From assembly GCA_963734625.1 (NCBI GenBank), contig CAVTHW010000020.1:310001-374000 (forward strand): DNA of 64,000 bases, read 5' to 3'. A program made the position numbers and the translations under genes. The notes beneath the pieces were generated by a model, which was given only the letters and a program-made list of their open reading frames with translations, searched no databases and was not told the DNA's origin. Positions 1 through 10,982 of the stretch are shown piece after piece; positions within the stretch are counted from its first letter, which is position 1, and each line of letters opens with the position of its first letter. This DNA comes from CAVTHW01 sp963734625 (GTDB taxonomy: Bacteria > Acidobacteriota > Terriglobia > Bryobacterales > Bryobacteraceae).

Positions 1-276
1 TTGGTGAACCCGCCGCGAACGCGTCAGCGCGGCTTCTGCTGCGGGGCGGGCGGCGGCAGGTACTTTCTGGGAGAAGAAACCGGAAAGCGGGTGAGCGCTG
101 AGCGCGCCGAGGAACTTCTCGCGACCGGAGTGGACGCAATTGGCGCGGCCTGTCCGTTCTGCCATTCGATGCTGCGGGAGGCGCTGGCCACGGCGTCGCC
201 GGCCCCGCCCCGGCTGCTCGACATTGCACAAATCGCGGCTGAAAGCCTGAGGAGAGATCATGCTTCCAAAGATTAG
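1..276 (+). CDS. C-terminal part of a CCG-domain Fe-S oxidoreductase (cut by the window edge)
   Basis: Only the last ~90 residues are present; the reading frame is open to base 1, so the gene begins outside the window. It contains a CCG-type cysteine motif (FCCGAGGG) and a second cysteine pair (ACPFCHSML), the typical ending of heterodisulfide-reductase-D-like and ETF:(mena)quinone oxidoreductase-type Fe-S proteins. It overlaps the acyl-CoA dehydrogenase start by 17 nt, so the two are probably co-transcribed. Position next to ACAD, etfBA and a FadB-like gene suggests it passes electrons from reduced ETF to the membrane quinone pool. That role is inferred from context; the N-terminal membrane domain that would support it is not visible. 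Confidence 0.75.
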   Translation: MVNPPRTRQRGFCCGAGGGRYFLGEETGKRVSAERAEELLATGVDAIGAACPFCHSMLREALATASPAPPRLLDIAQIAAESLRRDHASKD

Positions 277-1920
277 CGGGGGCGCGTTTCTGATCGAGGA
301 TCTCGCGCCGGATGGAATCTTCACTGCGGAGGACCTGGGCGAAGAGCACCTGGCCATCGCCCGCACCGTGGATGATTTTTGGGCGCGGGACGTGGAGCCG
401 CGGCTGGAAGCAATCCGCCGCCAGGAGCCGGGCGCGGCTCTGGAGGTGCTGCGAAAATCAGCGGAACTGGGTCTCACCGGCGTCGCAATCCCGGAGGAGT
501 ATGGCGGGATGGGGATGGATCTCGCCTCGGCCATCGTTGTCGCCGAACACCTGGCGCGGGATGGGTCCTACGCCATCTGCCACGAAGTCCACACCGGCAT
601 CGGGACGCTGCCCATCCTCTACTTCGGTTCCGAGGAGCAGAAGCGCAGATATCTTCCGAAACTGGCAACGGCCGAAATGGTGGCCGCCTATGCGCTGAGC
701 GAGGCCGCAGTCAGGCTCCGATGCGCTGGCCGTGCGCACCCGCGCCGACCTCAGTCCGGACGGCAAGCATTACATCCTGAACGGGCAGAAGATGTGGATC
801 ACCAACGGAGGCATCGCTGACCTGTTCACGGTCTTCGCCAAAGTAGGCGGGGAGCAGTTCACCGCGTTTCTGGTCGAGCGCGGTTTTCCGGGGGTGGCCG
901 TCGGGGCGGAAGAGCGGAAGATGGGGATCAAGGGCAGTTCCACCACGGCGCTGTATCTGGACAACGTGCCGGTGCCGGTCGAGAACGTCCTCGGCGAGGT
1001 CGGACGGGGGCACCTCATCGCCTTCAACATCCTCAACAGCGGGCGGATGAAGATCGGCGTGCTGACGCTGGGCGGAGCGAAGCACGTGCTGGGCGTCTCT
1101 CTGAAGTACGCCAAAGAGCGCAAGGCTTTCGGCTCTTCGATCGCGGAGTTTGGGGCCATACAGCACAAGCTGGCCGAGATGGCGATCCGCATCTATGCCG
1201 CGGAATCGATGCTCTGGCGCGTCGCGGGGCTCGTCGAGAGCCGGTTGGCGGACGGATCCGGGGAGCTGAAGGCGCTGGAAGAGTACGCCGTCGAGTGCTC
1301 GATCCTCAAGGTCTATTGCTCGGAAGTGTACGATTTCGTGGCCGACGAAGGAGTGCAGATCCATGGCGGCTACGGTTACCACCAGGACTACGATGTCGAA
1401 CGCGCCTACCGGGACTCGCGAATCAACCGCATCTACGAAGGCACCAACGAGATCAACCGCCTGATCATACCGGGGATGCTGCTGAAGCGCGCGGCCAGGG
1501 GGCGGCTGACTCTCACACCCCCCGCTGCAAGCGCCGCAAGTTGGAGAGGATGAAGAGTCATCCCTGGTGCGCCGCGCCAAACAGATCGCCCTCCTGACGC
1601 TGGACCTGGCGCGGACGGAGGAGCACCAGGAAGTCCTCATGAACATCGCGGACATCGTCATGGAAGTCTTCGCGATGGAGTCGAGCCTGCTGAGAAGCCG
1701 CAAGTTCGCCACAGGCATGTGTGCGGTTCTCCTGCGCGACGCCCTGACGCGGGTCGAGGTATCGGCACGCCGCGTTCTGGGCGCTTGCCTGGAGGGGGAT
1801 GCCCTGCACGCGCAAATGATGGCGCTGCGCCGCCTGGCCGAGCACGATCCAGTGAACGGGGTCCGTCTGCGCCGGGAAATCGCCGCCCGCTTACTGGCGC
1901 GAGAGCGCTACGTGGTTTAG
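260..1920 (+). CDS. Acyl-CoA dehydrogenase with C-terminal extension, interrupted by two frameshifts
   Basis: FAD-dependent acyl-CoA dehydrogenase that would make the trans-2-enoyl-CoA and reduce ETF. Three segments in three frames join into one ~552-residue protein: N-terminal and middle domains (260 to ~707), the flavin/catalytic C-terminal domain (~708 to ~1523) and a helical extension like that of longer ACADs (~1525-1920). The segment IYEGTNEINR carries the usual catalytic glutamate. Removing one base near 707 restores ALSEAQSGSDAL, and removing one base near 1518-1524 (a C6G run) joins LTPP to LQAPQVGEDEE. Both are +1 changes, and the total length is 3n+2, consistent with two insertions. 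It may be a functional gene with consensus errors or a recent pseudogene. The ATG at 260 has GGAG upstream. Confidence 0.88.
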
Positions 1921-1924
1921 TAGG

Positions 1925-2002
1925 GCAGGCTGTTCAGCCTGCGGACCCGCTTTCCAGCGGGTCCAGCCGGCCGGAAGGCCGGCCGCGGGCAGGATTGCCC
2001 GC
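1925..2002. repeat. REP-like cluster of four hairpins between convergent genes
   Basis: Four short perfect inverted repeats lie end to end: 1925-1931/1936-1942, 1943-1950/1957-1964, 1966-1972/1977-1983 and 1985-1991/1996-2002, with 4-6 nt loops. The cluster occupies the whole gap between the ends of two convergent genes. It resembles the repetitive extragenic palindromes common in acidobacterial genomes and could work as a bidirectional terminator or mRNA stabiliser. Only the base pairing is directly seen; copy number elsewhere cannot be judged here. Confidence 0.75.
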
Positions 2003-2021
2003 CCCACAAAAACAAGCAGAA

Positions 2022-3023
2022 TTAGCAGAGCTGTGCGTTCACCGCGATGACCGTGCGTCCCCAGATCTTCCCTGCCAGAATCTGTTCGCCCAACTCGCGG
2101 ATCTTCTTCAAGGGTTCCACGCTGAACATCCGGTCGAGCAGGCTCAAGGGAAGATCGCGCGCCAGCCGCGCCCACACCTCGCGCCGCTGCTGGTTGTTCA
2201 ACCGCGAGGAATCGATCCCCAGCAGATTGACGCCGCGCAGAATGAACGGAAACACGGTCGTGCTGAACTCCGCACCTCCCGCCAGGCCTACCGACGCAAC
2301 GCTTCCCCCGATGGCAACCGACCGCAGGAGCCCGGCCAGCGTATGGCCGCCGACGTTGTCGATCGCCCCACTCCAGCGCTGCGTTTCCAGAAGGCGGCCG
2401 GAGGGCGCAGCAAGGTCCGCGCGGTCCAGCATCGCACTGGCGCCCAAACTTCTCAGGTAGGGGTGAAGTTCAGCCCGGCCGGTGGCCGCTGCCACCTGGT
2501 ATCCCAGATTCGCAAAGACCGCAATCGCGATGCTGCCGACGCCGCCCGAGGCTCCCGTCACCAGGACTTCCATTCCGCCCGGTTTCAGACCGTGGTTCTC
2601 CAGCGCCATGATGCTCTGCATGGCCGCGAATCCCGCCGTGCCAACACCCGCCGCCTGTTTCAGCGTCATGGACTCAGGCAAGGGAACGAGGAACTCGGCG
2701 TCAAGGCGCGCCAGCTCGGCGTAGCCGCCCCACATGGTCTCCGAGGTTCCGCAGCCCGTGACCACTACCTTGTCGCCGGGCTTGAATTCGGGCGATCTGG
2801 ATTCTTCCACCACTCCCGCCAGATCGATCCCCGGCACCATCGGGTACTTGCGAATCACGCCCGGTCTTCCCGTCACGGCCAGTCCATCCTTGTAGTTCAG
2901 GCTGGAATAGGCCACGCGCACCAGCACCTCGCCCGGCGGTAGAGCGCTTCTGTCGATCTGCTGGAAGGAAGCCGCGAACTCGCCCCGCTCTTTTGTTACA
3001 AGAAACGCGTTAAATGTCGTCAT
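2022..3023 (-). CDS. acuI: YhdH/AcuI-family NADPH-dependent acrylyl-CoA reductase/quinone oxidoreductase
   Basis: Medium-chain dehydrogenase/reductase without the structural zinc cysteines. Very close to E. coli YhdH/AcuI, which reduces acryloyl-CoA to propionyl-CoA with NADPH: the signatures SSLNYKD near the N-terminus, PGIDLAG, WGGYAELAR, the Rossmann motif VTGASGGVGS and VFPFILRGVNLLGIDS are all present. I take the start as MTTFNAF (3023); the frame is open to 3056 but the extra residues do not match the family. It is divergent from etfB (67 nt between starts) and convergent with the acyl-CoA dehydrogenase, so it belongs to the acyl-CoA metabolism neighbourhood but not to the same transcript. 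Confidence 0.9.
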   Translation of the reverse strand: MTTFNAFLVTKERGEFAASFQQIDRSALPPGEVLVRVAYSSLNYKDGLAVTGRPGVIRKYPMVPGIDLAGVVEESRSPEFKPGDKVVVTGCGTSETMWGGYAELARLDAEFLVPLPESMTLKQAAGVGTAGFAAMQSIMALENHGLKPGGMEVLVTGASGGVGSIAIAVFANLGYQVAAATGRAELHPYLRSLGASAMLDRADLAAPSGRLLETQRWSGAIDNVGGHTLAGLLRSVAIGGSVASVGLAGGAEFSTTVFPFILRGVNLLGIDSSRLNNQQRREVWARLARDLPLSLLDRMFSVEPLKKIRELGEQILAGKIWGRTVIAVNAQLC

Positions 3024-3089
3024 CGCCATCCCCTGGCCATCATAATCGCCGTACAATCAAATTGGAAATCCTGAGTTCCTGACAACCAC

Positions 3090-3847
3090 ATGAAGATCGT
3101 AATTGCGTTGAAGCAAGTCCCCGCTCGCGATTCCGTCTGGCAGGTGGACGAATCGGCAAGTTGGATCAGTGAAGACGGCCTCAGCTTCGAAGTTAATGAA
3201 CCGGACGCCTACGCGCTGGAAGAGGGTTTGGATCTGAAGGCGAAGCACGGCGGCGAAGTCGTCGTGCTCTGCGCCGGTCCGGCTCGCGCCGGGCAGGCCA
3301 TCCGCGAGGCGCTGGCCAAGGGCGCGGACCGCGCCATCCACGTGGAGCACGACCGCCTGGAGACCCTCGATCCGCTCCAGGTGGCGGGCCTGCTGGCCGG
3401 CGCTGTCAGGCCGGAAGCGCCCGACCTGATTCTGGCTGGACTGCAATCCGACGACCTGGGCTACGGGCAAACCGGGGTCATCCTGGCGGAACTTTTGGGC
3501 CTTCCGCACGCCACCATTGTCATGGGAGTGGAAAAGATTGACTCCGGCATCCGCGTCAAGCGCGAACTTGAGAACGGCTGGTTCCAGCAGGTCGAGATGC
3601 CCCTTCCCGCGCTCGTGACCGTGCAGTCCGGCATCAAGCGGCTGCGCTACGCCACGCTCATGGGGATCAAGCAGGCGAAGACCAAAGAGGTCCGCCACGT
3701 GGCCGGAAAATCGCCGGACGGCGGCCGCATGCAAGTGCGGCGAGTGTATGCGCCCGAACGGACCAAGCTGGCCCAGCTCTTTTCCGGCAACCCGAAGGAA
3801 GCCGCCGCCAAGCTCGTCGAGCGGCTCAGGCGGGAGGCGCGCGTCCT

Positions 3848-3851
<4 letters not shown>
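3090..3851 (+). CDS. etfB: Electron transfer flavoprotein beta subunit (first copy)
   Basis: A 253-residue EtfB, the small subunit of the ETF heterodimer that accepts electrons from acyl-CoA dehydrogenase. Visible features are the N-terminal KIVIALKQVP strand, the NEPDAYALEE motif, the GADRAIHVE region, DLILAGLQSDD and the C-terminal QAKTKEV segment. Its stop overlaps the etfA start (ATGA at 3848-3851), indicating translational coupling. A second etfB lies at 62119. Confidence 0.93.
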
Positions 3852-4815
<964 letters not shown>

Positions 4816-4819
<4 letters not shown>

Positions 4820-6912
4820 GCCCGCTAGTGAATCTCACGCTGCACGAAGAAGTAGCTGTCATCAGTCTCGCGAACCCGCCCGTGAACGCTCTCACCGAAG
4901 AAGTTCACCAGGGCATTCAAGCTGCGATTCGCACAGCCGGCGCCGATCCCCATGTCCATGCGGTGGTCATCGTGGGGGCCGGCACGGCCTTCTGCGGCGG
5001 CGCTGATCTGCGGGAGATCCAGCAGATTATCGGCGGCGAGCGTCCGCGAGCCTGCCTGCTGCCTCTGGCCTTTCTTCAGGAAATCGAGAACTGTCCGAAA
5101 CCCGTCGTGGCGGCCATTCACGGGATGGCCCTCGGCGGTGGTCTCGAGCTGGCGATGAGTGCGCACTACCGCGTAAGCTCCCCGTCAGCACGGTTGGGAC
5201 AGACCGAGGTGAAAGTCGGGCTGATCCCCGGCGCAGGGGGCACTCAGCGGCTGCCGCGCCTGGCAGGCGTGGCCCAGGCCGTCGAAATGTGCGCCTTCGG
5301 CGAGCCCATCTCAGCCCAAGAGGCCCTGCGGGTTGGCCTGGTCGACCGAATCGTAGCGGACGACCTCCTGGAGGGTGCCGTCACCTTTGCCCGCGAGGCG
5401 ATCGGCAAGCCAATACCCCGTACTCGTGAGCGCGACGAGAAATTGCGCGGCCCTGAACCGGCCTTTTTCGAAATCGCGCGAGAACGCGCCCGCAAGACCA
5501 GGCGTGGGCAACAGGCTCCGCTGGCAGCGATCGACGCCGTGGAGGCGGCGATAAAGCTCTCCTTCGAAGACGGATGCCGGCGCGAGACGGAGCTCTTCGA
5601 CGGCTGCCTCCGCTCGACCCAATCCCAGGCCATGATCCACGCCTTCTTCGCCGAGCGAGCGGTTTCGAAGGTGCCGGATGTTCCCCCGGAAACGCGGTCC
5701 TTCGACATCCAGCGCGTGGCGATCATCGGCGCCGGCACAATGGGCGGCGGCATCGCCATGACCTTCGCCAGCGCCGGCATTCCCGCGTTGTTGAAGGACG
5801 CGAGTCAGGAGGCACTGGATCGCGGCATGGCCTCGATCACCAGGAACTACGCGGGTTCCGTGAAGAAGGGCGCGCTTCCGCAAGCAGCTATGGACCAGCG
5901 GCTGGCACTCATCACCCCGCAGCTCACCTACGCCGGTTTTGAAACGGTGGACCTCATCGTCGAAGCTGTGTTCGAGGACATAGCCGTCAAGAAAGAGGTG
6001 TTCGCCCAGATCGACGCCATCGCCAAGCCCTCCTGTGTTCTGGCCTCCAACACCTCCACCCTCGACATCGATCAACTGGCATCCGCGACCAAACGGGCCG
6101 AGGCGGTCATCGGCCTGCACTTCTTCAGCCCGGCGCACGTGATGCGCTTGCTGGAGATCATACGCGGCGTGGCAACCAGCAAGGAAGTGATCGCGACTTC
6201 TATGGCGCTGGCCCGAAGGCTGGGCAAAGTCGGGGTGCTGGCACGAAGCTGCCGCGGTTTCATCGGGAGCCGGATGATGGAGCCGTACTGGCGGGAAGCG
6301 GAGTTCCTGGTGGAGGAAGGGGCATCGGTGGAAGAGGTCAACCAGGCGCTCTATGACTTTGGGATGGCCATGGGGCCGCTGGCGATGGCCGATCTGGTGG
6401 GCCTCGATATTGCCTGGCGTATCCGGCAGGTTTTTCGGGAAGTGGCGCCGCCGGACGTACGGCAACCGCAGGTCATCGATCGTCTCTATCGGATGGGCCG
6501 ATTTGGGCAGAAGACTGGACGCGGCTGGTCCAGCTATGACGCGGCGCGCAAGCCCTCCGCTGATCCGGAGACCGCTGCTCTGGCCGAACAGCTAGCGCGC
6601 GAAGCTGGGATCGAACGCCGACGCATTTCGGCGCAGGAGATTGTTGACCGTTGCGTCTACGGCCTGGTCAACGAAGGCGCGCGCCTGCTGGAGGAAGGGA
6701 TCGCGCTGCGCGCCTCCGACATCGACGTTGTCTATCTGACAGGATTCGGCTTCCCGGTCTGGCGCGGTGGACCGATGTTCTACGCCAACACCATCGGCTT
6801 GCCGCAAGTCCTGAAGCGGATCGAAGAGTTCCAGGCAAAACGCGGCCCCGGCCTGTGGACTCCCGCGCCCTTGCTGCGCCGGCTGGCGGAGGCAGGCAGG
6901 ACATTTGTGTAG
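4816..6912 (+). CDS. Bifunctional enoyl-CoA hydratase / 3-hydroxyacyl-CoA dehydrogenase (FadB/FadJ-like)
   Basis: A 698-residue fusion. Residues ~1-190 are a crotonase fold with the oxyanion-hole segment FCGGADLREI and the KVGLIPGAGGTQRLPR motif. The NAD-binding motif IIGAGTMGGG lies at about residue 302, followed by the 3-hydroxyacyl-CoA dehydrogenase domain with ASNTSTL and GLHFFSPAHVM (catalytic His). Two C-terminal HCDH domains follow, ending near residue 690. The length matches the FadB/FadJ alpha subunits (~700). It performs the two middle steps of beta-oxidation; no thiolase is visible in this window. Coupled to etfA by a 4-nt overlap. Confidence 0.93.
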
Positions 6913-6935
6913 CGGCGCTGATAGGTCAGAACCGC

Positions 6936-7370
6936 TCAGGTTCGGCGCTCGGCTGGATCCACAAGTGTTACTCCGGCGGCGGATGCGGCTCGGCGGAGGT
7001 CGTCATCGAGCGTGGCGAGCGGCAACTCTTCTCGAATTGCCAGTTCGAGGTAGGCTGCATCGTAAGCGCTGAGGCTGTAAGTCCGCGCCAGCGGCAGAAT
7101 CTGCTGAGCCAGCCAGGCGGCGGGACGGTGCTCGATCGCGATCGGCAACTGCCGCAGCCGCTCCAGGAATGCGGCCTGCGCCTCCGCATTCATTCGGCCA
7201 CGGCGTTCGGCGGTGCTCAAGACACTTGCGACCTCAAAGGCCCACAGTGCGAGCGCGAGAGCGTGAACCGTTTCCAGGGATTTGAGGACCGCCACCGTGA
7301 ACGGCGTGGACTCGCCTTCAAAGACCCAACTCAGGGTCATCGAAGCATCGATAACGAAGGGACCGGTCAA
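6936..7370 (-). CDS. vapC: PIN-domain toxin, VapC family
   Basis: A 144-residue PIN-domain protein, the usual VapC size. Acidic metal-binding positions are visible: the N-terminal D of FVIDASMT, a central E in AFEVASVL, the AYDAAYLELA aspartate and the LATLDDDL aspartates. VapC toxins are Mg-dependent endoribonucleases, often cutting tRNA. The gene overlaps the upstream antitoxin by 4 nt (7367-7370), the normal arrangement for co-translated toxin-antitoxin pairs. Confidence 0.9.
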   Translation of the reverse strand: MTGPFVIDASMTLSWVFEGESTPFTVAVLKSLETVHALALALWAFEVASVLSTAERRGRMNAEAQAAFLERLRQLPIAIEHRPAAWLAQQILPLARTYSLSAYDAAYLELAIREELPLATLDDDLRRAASAAGVTLVDPAERRT

Positions 7371-7624
7371 TACTTGCGGCCCTCGTGGATCAGGTCCTGG
7401 ATGCGCTCGCCGGGACCTAGGGCGAGATGGTATTCTTCCCGGAAAGCAAGCATGCTGGCAACGGCCTGGCGGCGCCGCTCCCGCTCTTCATCGGAAAGAG
7501 CGTCAGCCACGCCGCTCGCAGCTTCTAGAGCCCATTCGACGACTTCCTCAGGCGAGCGGCCCACACCGCGGGCGAGCGCCGCTTCGAGCAGCTGCTGCCC
7601 GTGAGGTGAGAGCTGAACCGTCAT
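7367..7624 (-). CDS. Antitoxin partner of VapC
   Basis: An 85-residue acidic protein starting at MTVQLSPHGQQ. The N-terminal strand plus helix and the SPEEVVEWALE segment resemble ribbon-helix-helix/ParD-like antitoxins that neutralise the toxin and repress their own promoter. The reading frame is open to 7804 but that longer form would overlap the next gene's 3' end and lacks a family match, so the ATG at 7622-7624 is preferred. Function is inferred from the fold-like pattern and the 4-nt overlap with vapC. Confidence 0.8.
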   Translation of the reverse strand: MTVQLSPHGQQLLEAALARGVGRSPEEVVEWALEAASGVADALSDEERERRRQAVASMLAFREEYHLALGPGERIQDLIHEGRKY

Positions 7625-7697
7625 CGCAACCAGTATAACCTGAGCTGCACCGCCGCCGAACTTCGCATGCGTTTCGGGATCGCGTTGGTCGCGCGCG

Positions 7698-8615
7698 TTA
7701 CCGCGTCGCGCCCGGATTGCCCTGCGCCGGACAGCCGTTCTCGGCCAGGGCGCAGTTGGCGTGCTCGAACTGGATTGTCGTGTGGTCGATCTGGTAGCGT
7801 TCACAGAGCATGCCGCACAGCCGCTTCAGGACAGCTTCGCTCACCGAGGGCGGCGCGTCTTCGATCAGCACGTGACAGCTCAGCGCATGCGCTCTTGACC
7901 CCAGGCTCCAGATGTGAAGGTCGTGTACGTCGAGCACACCCTCCACCTGCCGCATGGAAGCGCTGACGGCATCGAGCTTCATCCCGCGCGGCAGCCCCTC
8001 CAGAAGGATGTTGAGCGATTCCTTGATGACGTCCCACGCGGTCCAGACGATCAGCGCGCCAATCAGGATCGACAGCAGCGGGTCTACGCGCTGCCAGCCC
8101 GTGTAGCGGATCACGATTGCGCCGGCGATAATCCCGATGCTCCCCAGCGCGTCGCCCAGCATGTGCAGGTAGGCGCTACGGATGTTCAGGTCGTGCTGAT
8201 GGCCGCGGCGCATGCTCCACATGATGGCGCCGTTGAGGATCACTCCCAGCCCGGCAACCACCAGCATGGTCATCTCGTCGACCTTGGCGGGCGTCTTCAG
8301 GCGGAGGTAGCTGGCGTGGAAGATGAAACCGGAAAGGACGACGAGCGTCAGCGCGTTGACAAAGGCTGCCAGCACGCCCGCGCGCCGGTAGCCGTAGGTT
8401 TTCACCTCGTCCGCCGGCTTGCTCTCCAGGTAGACGGCGAACCACGCCAGCAGCAACGCCAGCGCATCGGTGAAGTTGTGTCCCGCGTCCGACAGCAGCG
8501 CCAGGCTGCGGGCCTCGATCCCCGCTGCCGCTTCGATCAGGACGAACAGCACCGTAGCGGCCAGCGACCACTTCAGGACCTTGCCCATTTCCGCGCCGTG
8601 TCGATGCGAGTGCAA
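7698..8615 (-). CDS. Cation diffusion facilitator (Zn/Co/Cd efflux) family transporter
   Basis: A 305-residue CDF protein. Six predicted membrane segments are visible, with the two HxxxD metal-site motifs HNFTD (first third) and HMLGD (second third), then a cytoplasmic domain beginning near VSASMRQVEGVLDVHDLHIWSLG, the standard CDF C-terminal domain. It would export divalent metal in exchange for protons. The N-terminal His-rich stretch (HSHRHGAE) fits. It is divergent from tdh, with a 77-nt gap that must hold both promoters. Confidence 0.93.
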   Translation of the reverse strand: MHSHRHGAEMGKVLKWSLAATVLFVLIEAAAGIEARSLALLSDAGHNFTDALALLLAWFAVYLESKPADEVKTYGYRRAGVLAAFVNALTLVVLSGFIFHASYLRLKTPAKVDEMTMLVVAGLGVILNGAIMWSMRRGHQHDLNIRSAYLHMLGDALGSIGIIAGAIVIRYTGWQRVDPLLSILIGALIVWTAWDVIKESLNILLEGLPRGMKLDAVSASMRQVEGVLDVHDLHIWSLGSRAHALSCHVLIEDAPPSVSEAVLKRLCGMLCERYQIDHTTIQFEHANCALAENGCPAQGNPGATR

Positions 8616-8692
8616 ACCGTCTCCCTACTTTCCAGTTTACAGCCGTATCGCCGGTCAATCCGAGTGTTCGATAATACTCGGTGGAGGGGACA

Positions 8693-9721
8693 TTGCGCGC
8701 ACTAGTCAAGAGCCGGCCGGAAAAGGGACTCTGGCTTGAAGAAGTTCCAATACCTAAACCCGGAATCAACGATGTCCTGATCAAGGTCCTGCTCACGGGC
8801 ATTTGCGGCACGGATCTGCACATCTACGAATGGAACGACTGGGCGCGCGGCGCCATTCGCACGCCCCTTGTCATCGGACACGAGTTCGTCGGTGAAGTCG
8901 TCGAGACCGGCTCCAACGTCACCGATTTCCACCCCGGCGAGATTGTCAGCGGCGAAGGGCATGTGGTGTGCGGACGCTGCCGGAATTGCCTGGCCGGCCG
9001 GCGGCACCTGTGCGCTCACTCGCTCGGCCTGGGGGTGCAGAGGCCGGGCGCTTTCGCCGAGTACGTCGTGCTGCCGATGACCAACGTCTGGAAGCACAGG
9101 CCCACGGTGCCGCTCGAAGTCGCGGCCATCTTCGATCCATTCGGCAACGCGGTGCACACCGCCTTGACCTTCAAAGTCCTGGGAGAGGACGTCCTGATCA
9201 CCGGCGCCGGCCCCATCGGCATTATGGCTGCGGCGGTGGTCCGCCACGCGGGTGCGCGGCATGTGGTGATCACCGACGTCAATCCCTATCGTTTGGAGCT
9301 CGCCCGCAAGCTGGGTGTGACGACGGCCGTCGACACCCGCCAGGAGCCGCTCCGAGACGTGCAGAAACGTTTGAACATGTCGGAAGGCTTCGATGTGGGT
9401 CTGGAGATGTCCGGCAACCCCGATGCATTTCGGGAGATGCTGGCCAACATGTGCCACGGCGGGCGGATCGCCATGCTCGGGCTGCCGTCCGGCGTGGTGG
9501 CCATCGACTGGAACGCGGTCATCTTCAACATGCTCACGATTAAGGGCATCTACGGGCGCGAAATGTACGAGACCTGGTACATGATGACCGTGATGCTCGA
9601 ATCGGGACTCGATGTAGCGCCCGTGATCACCCACCGTTTGGCGTGGCACGAGTACGAGAAGGGTCTGGAAGCCATGCGCGCCGGACAAGCCGGCAAAGTG
9701 GTTCTGGACTGGCGAGTATAG
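8693..9721 (+). CDS. tdh: L-threonine 3-dehydrogenase
   Basis: Zinc-dependent medium-chain dehydrogenase converting L-threonine to 2-amino-3-ketobutyrate with NAD+. The sequence aligns along its whole length with E. coli Tdh: GICGTDLHIYEW with the catalytic Cys, GHEFVGEV, the structural zinc cluster CGRCRNC...HLC, FDPFGNAVHTA and GAGPIGIMAAA. I choose the TTG at 8693 (MRALVKS..., 342 aa) because GGAGGGG lies just before it and the family starts M-[KR]-A-L; the in-frame GTG at 8681 overlaps that ribosome site. It is followed 19 nt later by kbl, the next enzyme in the pathway. Confidence 0.94.
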   Translation: MRALVKSRPEKGLWLEEVPIPKPGINDVLIKVLLTGICGTDLHIYEWNDWARGAIRTPLVIGHEFVGEVVETGSNVTDFHPGEIVSGEGHVVCGRCRNCLAGRRHLCAHSLGLGVQRPGAFAEYVVLPMTNVWKHRPTVPLEVAAIFDPFGNAVHTALTFKVLGEDVLITGAGPIGIMAAAVVRHAGARHVVITDVNPYRLELARKLGVTTAVDTRQEPLRDVQKRLNMSEGFDVGLEMSGNPDAFREMLANMCHGGRIAMLGLPSGVVAIDWNAVIFNMLTIKGIYGREMYETWYMMTVMLESGLDVAPVITHRLAWHEYEKGLEAMRAGQAGKVVLDWRV

Positions 9722-9740
9722 CGCCGGAGGCGCGGCAGTC

Positions 9741-10922
9741 ATGTTCGGAAAGTTCCAACAGACACTGGAAGCGACTCTTAACGAAATCGAGCACGCAGGC
9801 CTGTTCAAGCGCGAGCGCGTGCTCGACACGCCGCAGCAGCCCCATGTCGGCGTCTCCGAGCGCCAGGTGCTGAACCTCTGCGCCAACAACTACCTCGGCC
9901 TGGCCAACCACCCGGAAGTGGTCGAAGCGGCGCGGGAAGCCCTGTCGAAATGGGGCTTCGGCATGGCCTCGGTGCGCTTCATCTGCGGCACGCAGACCGT
10001 TCACAAGGAGCTCGAGCGGCGGCTCAGCGAGTTTCTCGGGACCGAGGACGCCATCCTTTACACCTCCTGCTTCGACGCCAACGGCGGCCTGTTCGAGACA
10101 CTGCTCGACGAGCGCGACGCGGTGATCTCGGACGAACTCAACCACGCCAGCATCATCGATGGAATCCGGCTCTCGAAGGCGCAGCGGTTCCGCTACCGCA
10201 ATTCGGACATGGAGGATCTGGAAGCCAAGCTGAAGGAGGCGTCCGGTGCGCGGCAAGTCCTCGTCGCCACGGATGGCGTCTTCTCCATGGAAGGCTACAT
10301 CGCCAATTTGCCGCGCATCTGCGGCCTGGCCGAGCAATTCGACGCCATGCTGATGGTGGACGATTCGCACGCCGTGGGGTTCATGGGCGATCACGGCCGC
10401 GGCACGCCCGAACATCACCACGTCATGGGCCGCGTCGACATCATCACCGGCACGCTCGGGAAGGCCCTGGGCGGCGCCTGCGGAGGATACACGGCCGCCC
10501 GCCGCGAGGTGGTCGCGCTGCTCCGCCAGCGTTCGCGGCCGTATCTGTTTTCGAACTCGCTTCCTCCGGCGATTGCGGCGGCCTCGCTCAAAGTGCTCGA
10601 TCTTCTGGCGGCTTCCGACGACCTCCGCCGGCAGCTCAGGGAAAACACGGCCTTCTTCCGCCAGCGGATGAGCGCCGCCGGTTTCAGCATTCCCCCCGGG
10701 GAGCATCCGATCGTGCCGGTCATGATCGGCGACGCGTCCCAGGCGGTGCGGTTGGCCGACCTGCTCCTGGCGAAAGGTGTGTATGTGACCGCCTTCTCCT
10801 ATCCGGTCGTCCCGCGCGAGAAGGCTCGCATCCGTGTACAGCTCTCAGCGTCGCATTCGCGCGCCGACCTGGAGTTCGCCGTGGAGCAGTTCTCGCAAGC
10901 CAAGGCGGAACTCGGAATCTGA
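9741..10922 (+). CDS. kbl: 2-amino-3-ketobutyrate coenzyme A ligase (glycine C-acetyltransferase)
   Basis: A 393-residue alpha-oxoamine synthase with pyridoxal phosphate. Visible are NLCANNYLGLA, the DDSHAVGFMG motif, and GTLGKALGG, which carries the PLP-binding lysine. It splits 2-amino-3-ketobutyrate with CoA into glycine and acetyl-CoA, completing the tdh-kbl threonine degradation route. GGAGG precedes the ATG. Size and motifs are normal for the family. Confidence 0.95.
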   Translation: MFGKFQQTLEATLNEIEHAGLFKRERVLDTPQQPHVGVSERQVLNLCANNYLGLANHPEVVEAAREALSKWGFGMASVRFICGTQTVHKELERRLSEFLGTEDAILYTSCFDANGGLFETLLDERDAVISDELNHASIIDGIRLSKAQRFRYRNSDMEDLEAKLKEASGARQVLVATDGVFSMEGYIANLPRICGLAEQFDAMLMVDDSHAVGFMGDHGRGTPEHHHVMGRVDIITGTLGKALGGACGGYTAARREVVALLRQRSRPYLFSNSLPPAIAAASLKVLDLLAASDDLRRQLRENTAFFRQRMSAAGFSIPPGEHPIVPVMIGDASQAVRLADLLLAKGVYVTAFSYPVVPREKARIRVQLSASHSRADLEFAVEQFSQAKAELGI

Positions 10923-10982
10923 AGCCGGCCTGAGGAATTGATAGACTCCAAGAAACAAGCTCCGCCGGGAGGGAGATTCAGG

